In this document: positions 1 through 7,167 of the stretch, piece after piece
How positions within the stretch are numbered: the first letter of the stretch is position 1
Layout of the letters: each line of letters starts with the position of its first letter
Assembly (NCBI GenBank): GCA_903920405.1
Contig: CAIXMC010000110.1
Span: 1 to 8,280, forward strand
Direction of reading: 5' to 3'
DNA from: an uncultured beta proteobacterium
Lineage (GTDB): Bacteria; Pseudomonadota; Gammaproteobacteria; Burkholderiales; Burkholderiaceae_C
Length of the DNA stretch: 8,280 nucleotides
Translations under genes and position numbers: made by a program
Notes under the pieces: generated by a model
The model's database searches: none
What the model was told of the DNA's origin: nothing
The model's input: only the letters and a program-made list of their open reading frames with translations

Positions 1-76
1 CGTTGGACACCGTCGTTGCAATTCTTTCGTCAAAGCGCAAAGGTAGCTGGTAATAAACGGCAAGGCTTCATAAAAC

Positions 77-466
77 ATGGCGATCTCACTTTTTATTGAA
101 ATACACCTAAATTATCAACCACAAAAACTTGAACATCGAGTGAAACTGATCGCCGTAGTCACCACCGTTGAAAAGCTGGAAGATGCCCAACGCATCGCCA
201 GGACAGCCGTTGAATCCCAACTGGCCGCATGTGCGCAACTTGAAGCGATTGACAGTATTTACTCCTGGAAGGGCAACATTGAGCATGCAAGCGAAATACG
301 AATCACATTGAAAACAACGGTTGAACGATGCCAGGAACTGATGGCACAAATGGTCAAGGATCATCCCTACGAAACGCCAGCCGTTTACACACTGGAAGTT
401 GCGCAAGCCTACCAGCCCTACGCAGAATGGGTAAGCCTAAACACCAGGAACGATGTGAAACCTTGA
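77..466 (+). CDS. cutA: CutA-like divalent cation tolerance protein
   Basis: This is a small cytosolic protein of the CutA1 family, which forms very stable trimers and is linked to copper/divalent cation tolerance; its exact biochemical role is unsettled. The family signature is visible in order: an IAVVTTVE first strand, an AQRIARTAVESQLAAC helix, then IYSWKG, EIRITLKTT and HPYETPAVYTLEV. The family is usually about 105-112 residues, whereas the ATG at 77 gives 129. An in-frame GTG at 140 gives 108 residues starting right at VKLIAVVTTV, so I think GTG-140 is the likelier start. The ATG is given as the outer boundary. Neither start has a clear Shine-Dalgarno sequence. The 21 extra residues do not look like a signal peptide. 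The gene converges with the DUF3426 gene and their stop codons are 76 bp apart. Family assignment is firm; the start is not. Confidence 0.93.
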   Translation: MAISLFIEIHLNYQPQKLEHRVKLIAVVTTVEKLEDAQRIARTAVESQLAACAQLEAIDSIYSWKGNIEHASEIRITLKTTVERCQELMAQMVKDHPYETPAVYTLEVAQAYQPYAEWVSLNTRNDVKP

Positions 467-521
467 TGTCGGATTTTGTTTTTTGCTATAGCTAAATACC
501 ATCGCTACAGCCACGGGCGTC

Positions 522-535
522 AGGATATGGTCAAT
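522..535 (+). repeat. 14-nt match to the end of the 5806-5966 element
   Basis: AGGATATGGTCAAT at this position is identical to the first 14 bases of the left arm of the palindromic element at 5806. The match stops there. The following bases form a short direct repeat, TCAATCA twice (531-537 and 539-545), running into the stop codon of the DUF3426 gene. It lies in the convergent gap between cutA and that gene. It may be a decayed solo end of the same repeat family, or chance. Confidence 0.35.
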
Positions 536-542
536 CAGTCAA

Positions 543-1388
543 TCAAGGATAAAACGCCACCAGACGGTAGCCCATCACGGCAGTTTTTCCTGCTGGTATC
601 TGCACCCGTATGACCACGGACACCTGCCACTCGGAGGATGCTTGCAGTGTGTTGGCTTTGGCATCCATTTCACCTGGTGTCAGGACGCGTCGCACCAAGG
701 CTTGGTCTGTCAGGTCGGTCAGTGTTAATTCCAGATGGGGAACGGCCACGTTGATGGGTGCTGTGTTTTTGACGTTAAAACTCAAACGATAGACATCTTG
801 GCCTAACTTGGTCAAGGTGGCTGATTCAATCACGATGGATGCCATGTTTTCGACAGGGCTAATTTTGCAGTTCAGAGGCTGACACAGCTTTGTCAAGACC
901 GGTTTTAGCTTGACATGCCAGGCGGCTATCCAGTCACGCTCGAAGTAGGCGTATTGCGCCAGGACAGTCAGCGCCAACAGCAATGCCAACAAGCCCATGA
1001 CCGCGCTTTTTAGTCGCTGTGCGCGGGGGCGGGGGCGCGTCGCTGACTTTAAAAAAAGGGGTATTTCAGTCAGCGTGACCGGCGCAGGAAGACTGACATC
1101 GTTTAGCGGCGCTGCTGTAGCTGCGTCTGGCAGTTCGGGTTCGATGCGATGCTCAAACGTCGAATCTGTTGGCAGCACCACAACCTCAGCGGCAGGTTGC
1201 GTGACCGTGACGGAATCTGTTGGCAAGCCCGTTGCCATTGATTCAGTTTCTGGTGTCAGTAGGTTCTCAAGTGCATCAAACACGTTGTCGCACTGACCAC
1301 ATCGCACCCAGCCTTGTGCCAGACGCAATTGATCTGGCACCACTTTGAACAGGGTATGACAATGAGGACAGCTGGCGATCAAACTCAT
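543..1388 (-). CDS. Zinc-ribbon membrane protein with DUF3426 domain
   Basis: This 281-residue protein has three parts. Residues 1-37 form an MJ0042-type zinc ribbon with C7-x2-C10 and C30-x2-C33. A Pro/Ala/Thr-rich, acidic linker covers about 45-113. It is followed by a basic patch (RPRPRAQRLK, 118-127) and one hydrophobic helix (about 128-148). The remainder matches the DUF3426 pattern, including the C169-x4-C174 pair soon after the membrane segment and an immunoglobulin-like beta-rich tail ending MGYRLVAFYP. The basic patch before the helix suggests a cytoplasmic zinc ribbon and a periplasmic C-terminal domain. The function is unknown in the family. It is the last gene of the accB-accC-prmA run, starting 26 bp after prmA ends, a position I associate with many betaproteobacteria. 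The ATG start is preceded by no strong ribosome binding site. No clear terminator follows the stop. Confidence 0.88.
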   Translation of the reverse strand: MSLIASCPHCHTLFKVVPDQLRLAQGWVRCGQCDNVFDALENLLTPETESMATGLPTDSVTVTQPAAEVVVLPTDSTFEHRIEPELPDAATAAPLNDVSLPAPVTLTEIPLFLKSATRPRPRAQRLKSAVMGLLALLLALTVLAQYAYFERDWIAAWHVKLKPVLTKLCQPLNCKISPVENMASIVIESATLTKLGQDVYRLSFNVKNTAPINVAVPHLELTLTDLTDQALVRRVLTPGEMDAKANTLQASSEWQVSVVIRVQIPAGKTAVMGYRLVAFYP

Positions 1389-1414
1389 GACAATCGTGTA
1401 CTTAGGCCCATCCG

Positions 1415-2308
1415 TTAAAACGACGCTGTCATCAAAATCCAGCCGTCTTCATCGTCAGTGACTTTCAGATCGCAGTAGGGGGAGTAGGCAGCCTTGAGTT
1501 CATCCATCTGACGATCCAAAATGCCCGACAGTACCAAAGTACCACCAGGTGCGACGTGCGCACACAAAAGGGGGGACAGCAGTTTCAAAGGGGTGGCCAA
1601 AATGTTGGCAAGCACGGTGTGATAAATCCCACTGGCCATCTGGGGAAGGCCGCAGCGCAACACCACTTCATTGGCTTGTGCATTGTGTGTGGTGGCTTGC
1701 AGGGCTGAGGGATCAATGTCAACGGCCTCTATGGCTGTTGCACCAAATTTGGCAGCGCTGATGGCCAAAATGCCAGAACCACAACCGTAGTCAAGTACCC
1801 GAGTCAGTGCATGGGTCGTGCCTTGCGCGGCAATCCAGCGCAAGCACATACAGGTGGTGGGGTGCGTTCCCGTACCAAAGGCCAGTCCGGGATCCAGCCG
1901 AACCACATGGCGCGCCTGCTCTGGCGGTATGTGCCAAGTGGGAACAATCCAAAATTCTGGTGTGATGGGTACGGGTAAAAATTGCGATTGGGTCAATCGA
2001 ACCCAGTCCAGATCAGGCACAGGCTGCAAACCCAGCGTGGAACAATCTTCAAAAAAATCTTGTGCCTGCAACAAGGCATGAGCCTCTTGTGCCAGTTGTT
2101 GTGTTTCAAACAGGGAGATCACATGTGAACGTTGCCAAGCTTGTTTTGAAGGCTGCATTCCAGGCTCGCCAAACAGTGCTTGCTCGGCTGCAGTTTGGGC
2201 ATCAGCATCTTCTACGCTGACGCTTAACGCATCCAAAGCCTCAAGTGCGTCACTGAGGATGTCAACACGGTGCTCGGGGCACATCAAGCGCAGTTCAAAC
2301 ATACTCAA
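1415..2308 (-). CDS. prmA: Ribosomal protein L11 methyltransferase
   Basis: PrmA transfers methyl groups from S-adenosylmethionine to ribosomal protein L11 in the cytosol. The N-terminal substrate-recognition half begins FELRLMCPEHRVD. The Rossmann methyltransferase half carries LDPGLAFGTGTHPTT (about 136-150, counted from the ATG), motif I DYGCGSGILA (171-180), the acidic-loop motif VDIDPSA (194-200), LANIL (231-235) near the expected catalytic region, and LVLSGIL. The open frame extends to a TTG at 2308, but the ATG at 2302 gives a 295-residue protein starting MFELRL, which fits the family better; I regard 2302 as the true start. It sits 9-15 bp downstream of accC, depending on the start, so it is very likely in the same transcript. 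All core motifs are intact, so it should be functional. Confidence 0.96.
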   Translation of the reverse strand: MSMFELRLMCPEHRVDILSDALEALDALSVSVEDADAQTAAEQALFGEPGMQPSKQAWQRSHVISLFETQQLAQEAHALLQAQDFFEDCSTLGLQPVPDLDWVRLTQSQFLPVPITPEFWIVPTWHIPPEQARHVVRLDPGLAFGTGTHPTTCMCLRWIAAQGTTHALTRVLDYGCGSGILAISAAKFGATAIEAVDIDPSALQATTHNAQANEVVLRCGLPQMASGIYHTVLANILATPLKLLSPLLCAHVAPGGTLVLSGILDRQMDELKAAYSPYCDLKVTDDEDGWILMTASF

Positions 2309-2317
2309 GACAGATGA

Positions 2318-3667
2318 TTAACGGGCGTGGTTGACCAGCCAACCTTCAAGGTAATGGATGTTGGTGCCACCGGTCATGAATTGTGCATCGACCATCAACT
2401 CGCGGTGGAGTGGCAGGTTGGTGTTGATGCCTTCAACCACGGTCTCGCCCAGTGCAGTGCGCATACGCGCCAAGGCCTGCTCACGGGTGTCACCATGGGT
2501 AATGAGTTTGCCAATCATGGAGTCGTAATAGGGCGGAACATAGTAATTGGTGTAAATGTGCGAATCAACCCGAACGCCCGGGCCGCCAGGCGGATGCCAC
2601 AGGGTGATACGCCCGGGAGAGGGAATACATTTGTAGGCATCTTCTGCGTTCAATCGACACTCTATGGCGTGCCCGCGAATTTGTACCTGGCGCTGCGTGA
2701 AAGGCAGTTTTTCACCGGCTGCCACCATGATCTGGGTTTTAACAATATCCACACCCGTGGTGAGTTCGGTCACAGGGTGTTCCACCTGAACCCGTGTGTT
2801 CATTTCAATGAAATAAAACTCGTCGTCTTCATACAAAAATTCAAAAGTTCCAGCACCACGGTAACCGATTTTTTTGCAGGCTGCTACACACCGTTCACCC
2901 ACACGCTCAATGGTTTTGCGTGAAATGCCAGGCGCTGGCGCTTCTTCAATGACCTTTTGGTGACGGCGCTGCATGGAACAATCGCGCTCGCCCAAATAAA
3001 CCGCATTTTTGTATTTGTCGGCCAAAATCTGGATTTCAACGTGTCGAGGGTTTTGCAGGTACTTTTCCATATAGACCGCAGGATTGCCAAAGGCAGAACC
3101 TGCTTCGCTTTTGGTCATGGCGACTGCGTTGATCAACGCAGCCTCAGTATGCACCACACGCATGCCGCGACCACCACCACCACCTGCGGCCTTGATAATG
3201 ATGGGGTATCCAATGGACTTGGCGATGCGCTTTATTTGCACGGGGTCGTCGGGGAGTTCACCCTCAGAGCCAGGCACACAGGGCACACCGGCTTTGATCA
3301 TGGTTTGCTTGGCGGAAACTTTGTCGCCCATGGTTCGGATGGACTCAGGCGTGGGGCCAATAAACTGAAAACCACTGCGCTCCACACGCTCGGCAAAGTC
3401 GGCGTTTTCGCTTAAAAAACCATAACCCGGGTGAATGGCCTCGGCATCTGTCACTTCAGCGGCTGAAATAATGGCGGGCATGTTGAGGTAGCTGAGGGCA
3501 GACGCTGCCGGCCCAATGCACACAGCTTCTTCGGCGAGCTTGATGTATTTGGCATCGCGATCGGCCTCTGAATAGACCATGACCGCCTTGATGCCCAGCT
3601 CGCTGCAGGCACGCTGAATGCGCAGTGCAATCTCGCCGCGATTGGCGACCAGAATTTTTTTGAACAT
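2318..3667 (-). CDS. accC: Biotin carboxylase subunit of acetyl-CoA carboxylase
   Basis: AccC carboxylates the biotin carried by AccB, using ATP and bicarbonate; this is the first half-reaction of acetyl-CoA carboxylase and commits carbon to fatty acid synthesis. The protein is 449 residues, the same length as the E. coli enzyme, and the key residues fall at the same numbers: K159 before the glycine loop AGGGGGRG, K238, E276, E288, N290 and R292 in [14 protein letters not shown], and R338 in GHAIECRL. The N-terminal [16 protein letters not shown] domain, the central ATP-grasp domain and the C-terminal domain are all complete. It starts at ATG 14 bp after the accB stop, so the two subunits are almost certainly made from one mRNA. 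The carboxyltransferase genes accA and accD are not in the window, as is usual. Confidence 0.99.
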   Translation of the reverse strand: MFKKILVANRGEIALRIQRACSELGIKAVMVYSEADRDAKYIKLAEEAVCIGPAASALSYLNMPAIISAAEVTDAEAIHPGYGFLSENADFAERVERSGFQFIGPTPESIRTMGDKVSAKQTMIKAGVPCVPGSEGELPDDPVQIKRIAKSIGYPIIIKAAGGGGGRGMRVVHTEAALINAVAMTKSEAGSAFGNPAVYMEKYLQNPRHVEIQILADKYKNAVYLGERDCSMQRRHQKVIEEAPAPGISRKTIERVGERCVAACKKIGYRGAGTFEFLYEDDEFYFIEMNTRVQVEHPVTELTTGVDIVKTQIMVAAGEKLPFTQRQVQIRGHAIECRLNAEDAYKCIPSPGRITLWHPPGGPGVRVDSHIYTNYYVPPYYDSMIGKLITHGDTREQALARMRTALGETVVEGINTNLPLHRELMVDAQFMTGGTNIHYLEGWLVNHAR

Positions 3668-3681
3668 GAATAGGCCAGCGC

Positions 3682-4128
3682 TCAGTCAATGATAAACAAG
3701 GGTTGGCCGTATTCCACCGGTTGACCGTTATCAACCAGGATGCTGCGCACTGTGCCTGCTTTGTCAGATTCAATTTCGTTCAAGATTTTCATGGCCTCGA
3801 TAATGCAAAGTGTGTCGCCTTCCTTGACGACATTGCCTATTTCCACCAAAGATTTTGCCCCAGGGGCGGCTGCACGGTAGAAAGTGCCCACCATGGGTGA
3901 CTTGACGGTGTGCCCTGTCTCAACAGGAACCGGTGCGGGGAAAGCAACTGCTGCTTGCTCAATCACCACAGGCTGCGTGAGTGACATGGAAGCAGGTGCA
4001 TAGTGTTGAACAGGTGCAGAACCCCCTTTGACAATGCGCACACTGCCTTCGGGTTCGGTAATTTCCAGCTCTGAAACATTTGATTCCGAGACCAGGTCAA
4101 TCAGGGTCTTGATTTTTCTGAGATCCAT
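3682..4128 (-). CDS. accB: Biotin carboxyl carrier protein of acetyl-CoA carboxylase
   Basis: AccB is the 148-residue carrier whose biotinyl-lysine swings between AccC and the AccAD carboxyltransferase. The N-terminal part (1-35, [13 protein letters not shown]...) is the usual dimerisation segment. A Pro/Ala/Val-rich flexible linker spans roughly 38-72. The C-terminal biotinyl domain (about 73-148) contains [15 protein letters not shown], the biotin acceptor motif EAMK with Lys114, and the end GQPLFIID. The start is the ATG at 4128, supported by a good Shine-Dalgarno sequence, GGAG, five bases upstream. It is the first gene of the cluster accB-accC-prmA-DUF3426 and is divergent from mpl across a 196-bp AT-rich region that must hold its promoter, although I see no convincing -35/-10 pair on this strand. 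Confidence 0.98.
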   Translation of the reverse strand: MDLRKIKTLIDLVSESNVSELEITEPEGSVRIVKGGSAPVQHYAPASMSLTQPVVIEQAAVAFPAPVPVETGHTVKSPMVGTFYRAAAPGAKSLVEIGNVVKEGDTLCIIEAMKILNEIESDKAGTVRSILVDNGQPVEYGQPLFIID

Positions 4129-4133
4129 GCAGG

Positions 4134-4137
4134 CTCC
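4134..4137 (-). promoter_or_regulatory. Shine-Dalgarno sequence of accB
   Basis: On the minus strand this reads GGAG within TTTGGAG, with five bases before the accB ATG. It is the clearest ribosome binding site in the window and fixes the accB start. By contrast, mpl and the 79-residue gene have none. Confidence 0.75.
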
Positions 4138-4289
4138 AAAAATGAATAAAAACAGCTAACTTCGTTCAATTTTCAACAAAATCAAGCTAATTTAAATGAA
4201 ATTAAAAAACAATATTCATTTTACACAAAATTTTGACAGAACATTTGGCCGTATTTTGAAGGGGGTGCGATTTCAAGTCAGGCATCCAT

Positions 4290-4318
4290 TTGGCTTTGAT
4301 GTTCGTCGTACCTAAAAT
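4290..4318 (+). promoter_or_regulatory. Putative sigma-70 promoter of mpl, giving a leaderless mRNA
   Basis: A -35-like TTGGCT (4290-4295) is separated by 17 bases from a -10-like TAAAAT (4313-4318). Transcription would begin about seven bases later, at or next to A4325 of the mpl ATG. No Shine-Dalgarno sequence precedes this ATG, which agrees with a leaderless transcript. The assignment rests on pattern only. Confidence 0.5.
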
Positions 4319-4324
4319 CTGACC

Positions 4325-5707
4325 ATGCACATTCATATTTTGGGTATTTGCGGTACGTTCATGGGCGGCTTGGCGGTGCTGGCTCGTGAGGCCGGTCACA
4401 AGGTCACTGGCTGCGATGCGGGTGTTTATCCCCCCATGAGCGATCAGCTTCGCGCTTTGGGCATTGAACTGATGGAAGGTTTTGATGCCGATCAGTGCAG
4501 TCTTCATCCTGACATGTTTGTGGTGGGCAATGTGGTCAGTCGTACACGTCTGGCTGACGGTTGCCCCAAATTTCCACTGATGGAAGCTATTTTGGACTCA
4601 GGCCTGCCCTACACCAGTGGCCCGCAATGGTTGTTTGAACACATTTTGCAAGGTCGCCATGTGATTGCCATTGCCGGCACCCACGGCAAAACCACTACCA
4701 CGGCCATGACAAGCTGGATTTTGGAGCAGGCTGGCTTGCACCCTGGTTTTTTGGTCGGGGGTGTGCCGCTGAACTTTGGCGTGTCCGCCCGTTCAGGGCA
4801 AGGTCAAACGTTTGTGATTGAAGCCGATGAATACGACACAGCCTACTTTGACAAACGCAGCAAATTTGTGCATTACCGGCCCCGCACGCTGGTACTGAAC
4901 AACCTTGAATTTGATCATGCCGACATTTTTGACGACTTGGCTGCTATTGAACGCCAGTTTCATCATCTGGTACGCACGGTACCGAGCACTGGGCGCATCA
5001 TCGTCAATGGACTGGAGGAAAGCCTGACACGGGTATTGCACATGGGCTGCTGGAGCGAAGTGTGCAGCTTTGGTGCTGCGGTGAGCAACTTGACCGCCCG
5101 TGGCTCTGCGCATGACTTTGATGTGCTGCAGCAGGGTGAAGTTGTGGCGCACATCGCCTGGCGTTTGACAGGCCGGCACAATCAGCTCAACGCGCTAGCG
5201 GCTATGGGTGCAGCAGCGCATGTGGGGGTGTTGCTTCCTGTGGCGGCGCTGGCACTGGAACAGTTTGAGAATGTCAAGAGGCGTATGGAAGTGCGTGGTG
5301 TGGTAGCAACAGGGCAAGGCAATGCTGTCATCACGGTTTATGATGATTTTGCACACCATCCCACAGCGATTCGCACCACACTGGATGGCCTGCGCAGCAC
5401 ACTCAAAGACGGTGAGCGCATTCTGGCAGTGTTTGAACCGCGCTCTAACACCATGAAACTTGGCGCCATGAGCACGCTTCTTCCCTGGAGTTTGGCATCC
5501 GCTGACCTGGCTTTTTGCCACAGCACTGCACTGGGTTGGGATGCCAATGCCGCACTGGCCCCTATGGGCCTATGTGCTACTGTGTGTCCAGACATTGAAA
5601 CTTTGGTCGCCCAAGTGTGCCGCGCTGCAAAAGCCGGTGACCACATTGTGTGCATGAGCAACGGCAGCTTTGGCAATGTCCATGCACTATTGCTTCAATT
5701 ACTGTAA
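4325..5707 (+). CDS. mpl: UDP-MurNAc:L-Ala-gamma-D-Glu-meso-DAP ligase (murein recycling)
   Basis: Mpl joins the recycled tripeptide L-Ala-gamma-D-Glu-meso-diaminopimelate to UDP-N-acetylmuramate using ATP, returning cell-wall peptide to peptidoglycan synthesis in the cytosol. The 460-residue length is normal for the family. The start MHIHILGICGTFMGGLA is typical of Mpl rather than MurC. The Mur-ligase P-loop AGTHGKTTT is at 117-125. It is followed by VIEADEYDTAYFDKRSKF (about 164-181), LNNLEFDHADIF (191-202), GRHNQLNALAA (283-293), the C-terminal-domain motif YDDFAHHPTAI (339-349), EPRSNTMK (371-378) and SNGSFG (445-450). All of these are intact. It is transcribed away from accB, apparently from a promoter whose start coincides with the ATG, and it converges with ispB; the repeat-rich gap begins two bases after its stop codon. 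Confidence 0.97.
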   Translation: MHIHILGICGTFMGGLAVLAREAGHKVTGCDAGVYPPMSDQLRALGIELMEGFDADQCSLHPDMFVVGNVVSRTRLADGCPKFPLMEAILDSGLPYTSGPQWLFEHILQGRHVIAIAGTHGKTTTTAMTSWILEQAGLHPGFLVGGVPLNFGVSARSGQGQTFVIEADEYDTAYFDKRSKFVHYRPRTLVLNNLEFDHADIFDDLAAIERQFHHLVRTVPSTGRIIVNGLEESLTRVLHMGCWSEVCSFGAAVSNLTARGSAHDFDVLQQGEVVAHIAWRLTGRHNQLNALAAMGAAAHVGVLLPVAALALEQFENVKRRMEVRGVVATGQGNAVITVYDDFAHHPTAIRTTLDGLRSTLKDGERILAVFEPRSNTMKLGAMSTLLPWSLASADLAFCHSTALGWDANAALAPMGLCATVCPDIETLVAQVCRAAKAGDHIVCMSNGSFGNVHALLLQLL

Positions 5708-5746
5708 CGGGTGCGATTCAAAGTGATGTGGAATTCTCTGTAGCTC

Positions 5747-5763
5747 GTAGAAGCCGCTTCTAC
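5747..5763. repeat. Perfect 8-bp hairpin
   Basis: GTAGAAGC (5747-5754), a single C, then GCTTCTAC (5756-5763) is a perfect short palindrome 40 bp after the mpl stop codon. No run of T follows in either direction, so it is not a classical Rho-independent terminator, though it could protect or stop the mpl transcript. It resembles REP-type hairpins in size, but no further copy was seen here. Confidence 0.6.
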
Positions 5764-5805
5764 AGCGGGCAAAATGTCCGTGCTCCCAGATGTGAGTTTT
5801 TATTT

Positions 5806-5966
5806 AGGATATGGTCAATAATAAGTTGTGCATTTGGCCGTCAGAGTTGGGATGCAATGCTAGGCGCAAAGCGCGCGGTGTGGCCCAGCCACATAAGCGA
5901 TTTGTAACGACGCAGTGCGCCCAAATCTGACGAGCCAAATGCACAACTTATTGTTGACCATATCCT
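5806..5966. mobile_element. MITE-like palindromic element (about 161 bp, no transposase)
   Basis: The terminal arms 5806-5838 and 5934-5966 are 33-bp inverted repeats with one mismatch (T5819 against G5953), beginning AGGATATGGTCAA. After a one-base bulge (5933) the pairing continues through CGTCAG/CTGACG and much of TTGGG. The middle has its own perfect hairpin, TGTGGC-CCA-GCCACA (5879-5893). The whole unit is therefore a near-complete imperfect palindrome. TTA lies immediately outside GGATA on both sides (5804-5806 and 5966-5968), which could be a 3-bp target duplication, although TTA/TAA could also belong to the element. There is no credible reading frame inside. It sits between convergent genes, the usual landing place for such elements. 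A further end copy is present at 7577-7624. Confidence 0.65.
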
Positions 5967-6041
5967 TAGTGTCGGTGCAATGCCCACAACACTTTTGATT
6001 GCACCCAGTTGCTTTGGAAATGAACGAACCGTGAGTTAATA

Positions 6042-7067
6042 CTAATACCGACGATCAAGCAAATTCTCAGCCAATTCTGACAAACACACTGTGTACGGGC
6101 AGTCTGGCAACTGTCTGGCGGCATGTATGGCGCGCTTTGCTTCCTCTGCGGCTGCACTGCGTGCAGAATCTAATGCACCGGTGGACATCACAATAGCAAC
6201 CACATCGTCAATCATGGCAACATTGCCAGTTTCGATGGCTTCCTTGATCAGCGCGTGTTGTGCTGCGTTGCCTCGCTGCATGGCAGAAATCAAGGGTAAA
6301 GTGGTTTTTCCTTCACGCAGATCACAGCCCAGATTTTTGCCCGTAAGGGCAGTATCACCTGTGTAATCCAGCACATCATCAATGACCTGAAAAGCGGTGC
6401 CCAAAGCCTGTCCATACTGAGCGCATGCCGCTTCAATGTCAGGTGAGGCGTTCGCCAGAATGGCACCCACTTGAGCACTGGCTTCAAACAGTTTGGCAGT
6501 TTTGGAGCGAATGACTCGCAGGTAGCCTGCCTCATCAAGTGCAGCATTGTGCATGTTCATTAACTGTATCACTTCGCCCTCAGCAATCACGTTGGTGGCA
6601 TCGGCCAGAACATTCATGATGGGCATGCTCTGCGTATCAACCATCATCTGAAAAGCGCGTGAATACAAGAAATCACCCACCAACACGCTGGTTGGTTTAC
6701 CAAATGTCTCATTGGCTGTAGCGTGGCCTCTACGCAAAACGGAATCATCTACCACGTCGTCGTGCAGCAAAGTGGCTGTGTGAATGAATTCAACCACCGC
6801 TGCCATATTGAAACGTTGTACACCCTTGTAATTCAGCGCACCACATACCAGCAAAAGCAAAGCGGGGCGCAAACGCTTGCCACCTGCACACATCATGTAG
6901 CGCGACACCTGACCTACCAACGCCACGTCGGAACTTAACCTGTGGGCAATGACCTCATTGACCTCGTGCATATCCGCTGAAATAATGTGGAGGTGACTGG
7001 GATGTGGTGTGTGCGTGATTTGCAAGACGGGGGCTCGGTTGGTTGTACGTTGTACGAATTCAGACAT
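6042..7067 (-). CDS. ispB: Octaprenyl diphosphate synthase (polyprenyl synthetase family)
   Basis: This trans-prenyltransferase extends farnesyl diphosphate with isopentenyl diphosphate to make the ubiquinone side chain. The class features are complete: GGKRLRPALLLL, the first aspartate-rich motif LLHDDVVDDS, GDFLYSRAFQMM, the lysine-containing SKTAKLFEAS, the second aspartate-rich motif FQVIDDVLDYTG and GKNLGCDLREGKTTLPLI. The residues just before the first motif (HTAT) are small, as expected in long-chain synthases; eight isoprene units is inferred from the betaproteobacterial context. The ATG at 7067 gives 341 residues with about 32 residues before the family core (MHEVNEVIAHRL), longer than I would expect. 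An internal ATG at 6971 would start exactly at the core, but neither start has a proper Shine-Dalgarno sequence. It is convergent with mpl and faces a 604-bp upstream region rich in repeats. Confidence 0.96.
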   Translation of the reverse strand: MSEFVQRTTNRAPVLQITHTPHPSHLHIISADMHEVNEVIAHRLSSDVALVGQVSRYMMCAGGKRLRPALLLLVCGALNYKGVQRFNMAAVVEFIHTATLLHDDVVDDSVLRRGHATANETFGKPTSVLVGDFLYSRAFQMMVDTQSMPIMNVLADATNVIAEGEVIQLMNMHNAALDEAGYLRVIRSKTAKLFEASAQVGAILANASPDIEAACAQYGQALGTAFQVIDDVLDYTGDTALTGKNLGCDLREGKTTLPLISAMQRGNAAQHALIKEAIETGNVAMIDDVVAIVMSTGALDSARSAAAEEAKRAIHAARQLPDCPYTVCLSELAENLLDRRY

Positions 7068-7167
7068 TCCCGACTTTTTTCAAAAACATCACCTAATCCG
7101 TTGATTTTATTTGAAATAATTGACTTTTGGGCAGTGATCATTCCGTCAACATTTATATGTTTATTTA

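Larger units (their letters stand above)
5709..6006. repeat. Outer imperfect inverted repeat filling the mpl-ispB gap
   Basis: The arms 5709-5731 (starting GGGTGCGATTCAAAGTG) and 5984-6006 (reverse complement GGGTGCAATCAAAAGTG...) agree at 19 of 23 positions. They enclose the palindromic element at 5806-5966, so the gap between the two convergent genes is nested inverted-repeat DNA. The spacing is asymmetric: 74 bases lie between the outer and inner arms on the left and 17 on the right. The extra left-hand DNA includes the hairpin at 5747-5763. A related direct copy of the arm start (GGGTGCGATT) occurs at 4263, upstream of mpl. Beyond these repeats I see nothing coding in 5708-6041. Confidence 0.5.

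Noticed and set aside
3..53. Possible C-terminal tail of an upstream plus-strand gene (frame ending KRKGSW at TAA 51-53)
   Set aside because: Only 16 codons are visible and no family can be recognised; another frame is open for longer, so coding cannot be supported.
475..492. T-rich tract TTTTGTTTTTTG followed by GCTATAGC as a cutA terminator
   Set aside because: No GC-rich stem precedes the T tract, and the palindrome lies after it, so it does not form a Rho-independent terminator.
2957..3415. Long plus-strand frame opposite accC
   Set aside because: It is a shadow of the strongly conserved accC codons; the translated product has no recognisable features.
4233..4238. Perfect -35 box TTGACA upstream of mpl
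   Set aside because: The nearest -10-like TATTTT (4252-4257) is only 13 bases away, too short for a sigma-70 promoter; the TTGGCT/TAAAAT pair further downstream fits better.
5650..5907. Open plus-strand frame of 85 codons across the mpl end and the palindromic element
   Set aside because: It overlaps the real mpl coding end in another frame and then reads through repeat DNA; it has no recognisable protein features.
5806..5966. Integron attC site
   Set aside because: The size and palindromic form are compatible, but the expected GTTRRRY/RYYYAAC end boxes are not at the arm ends and there is no cassette or integrase.
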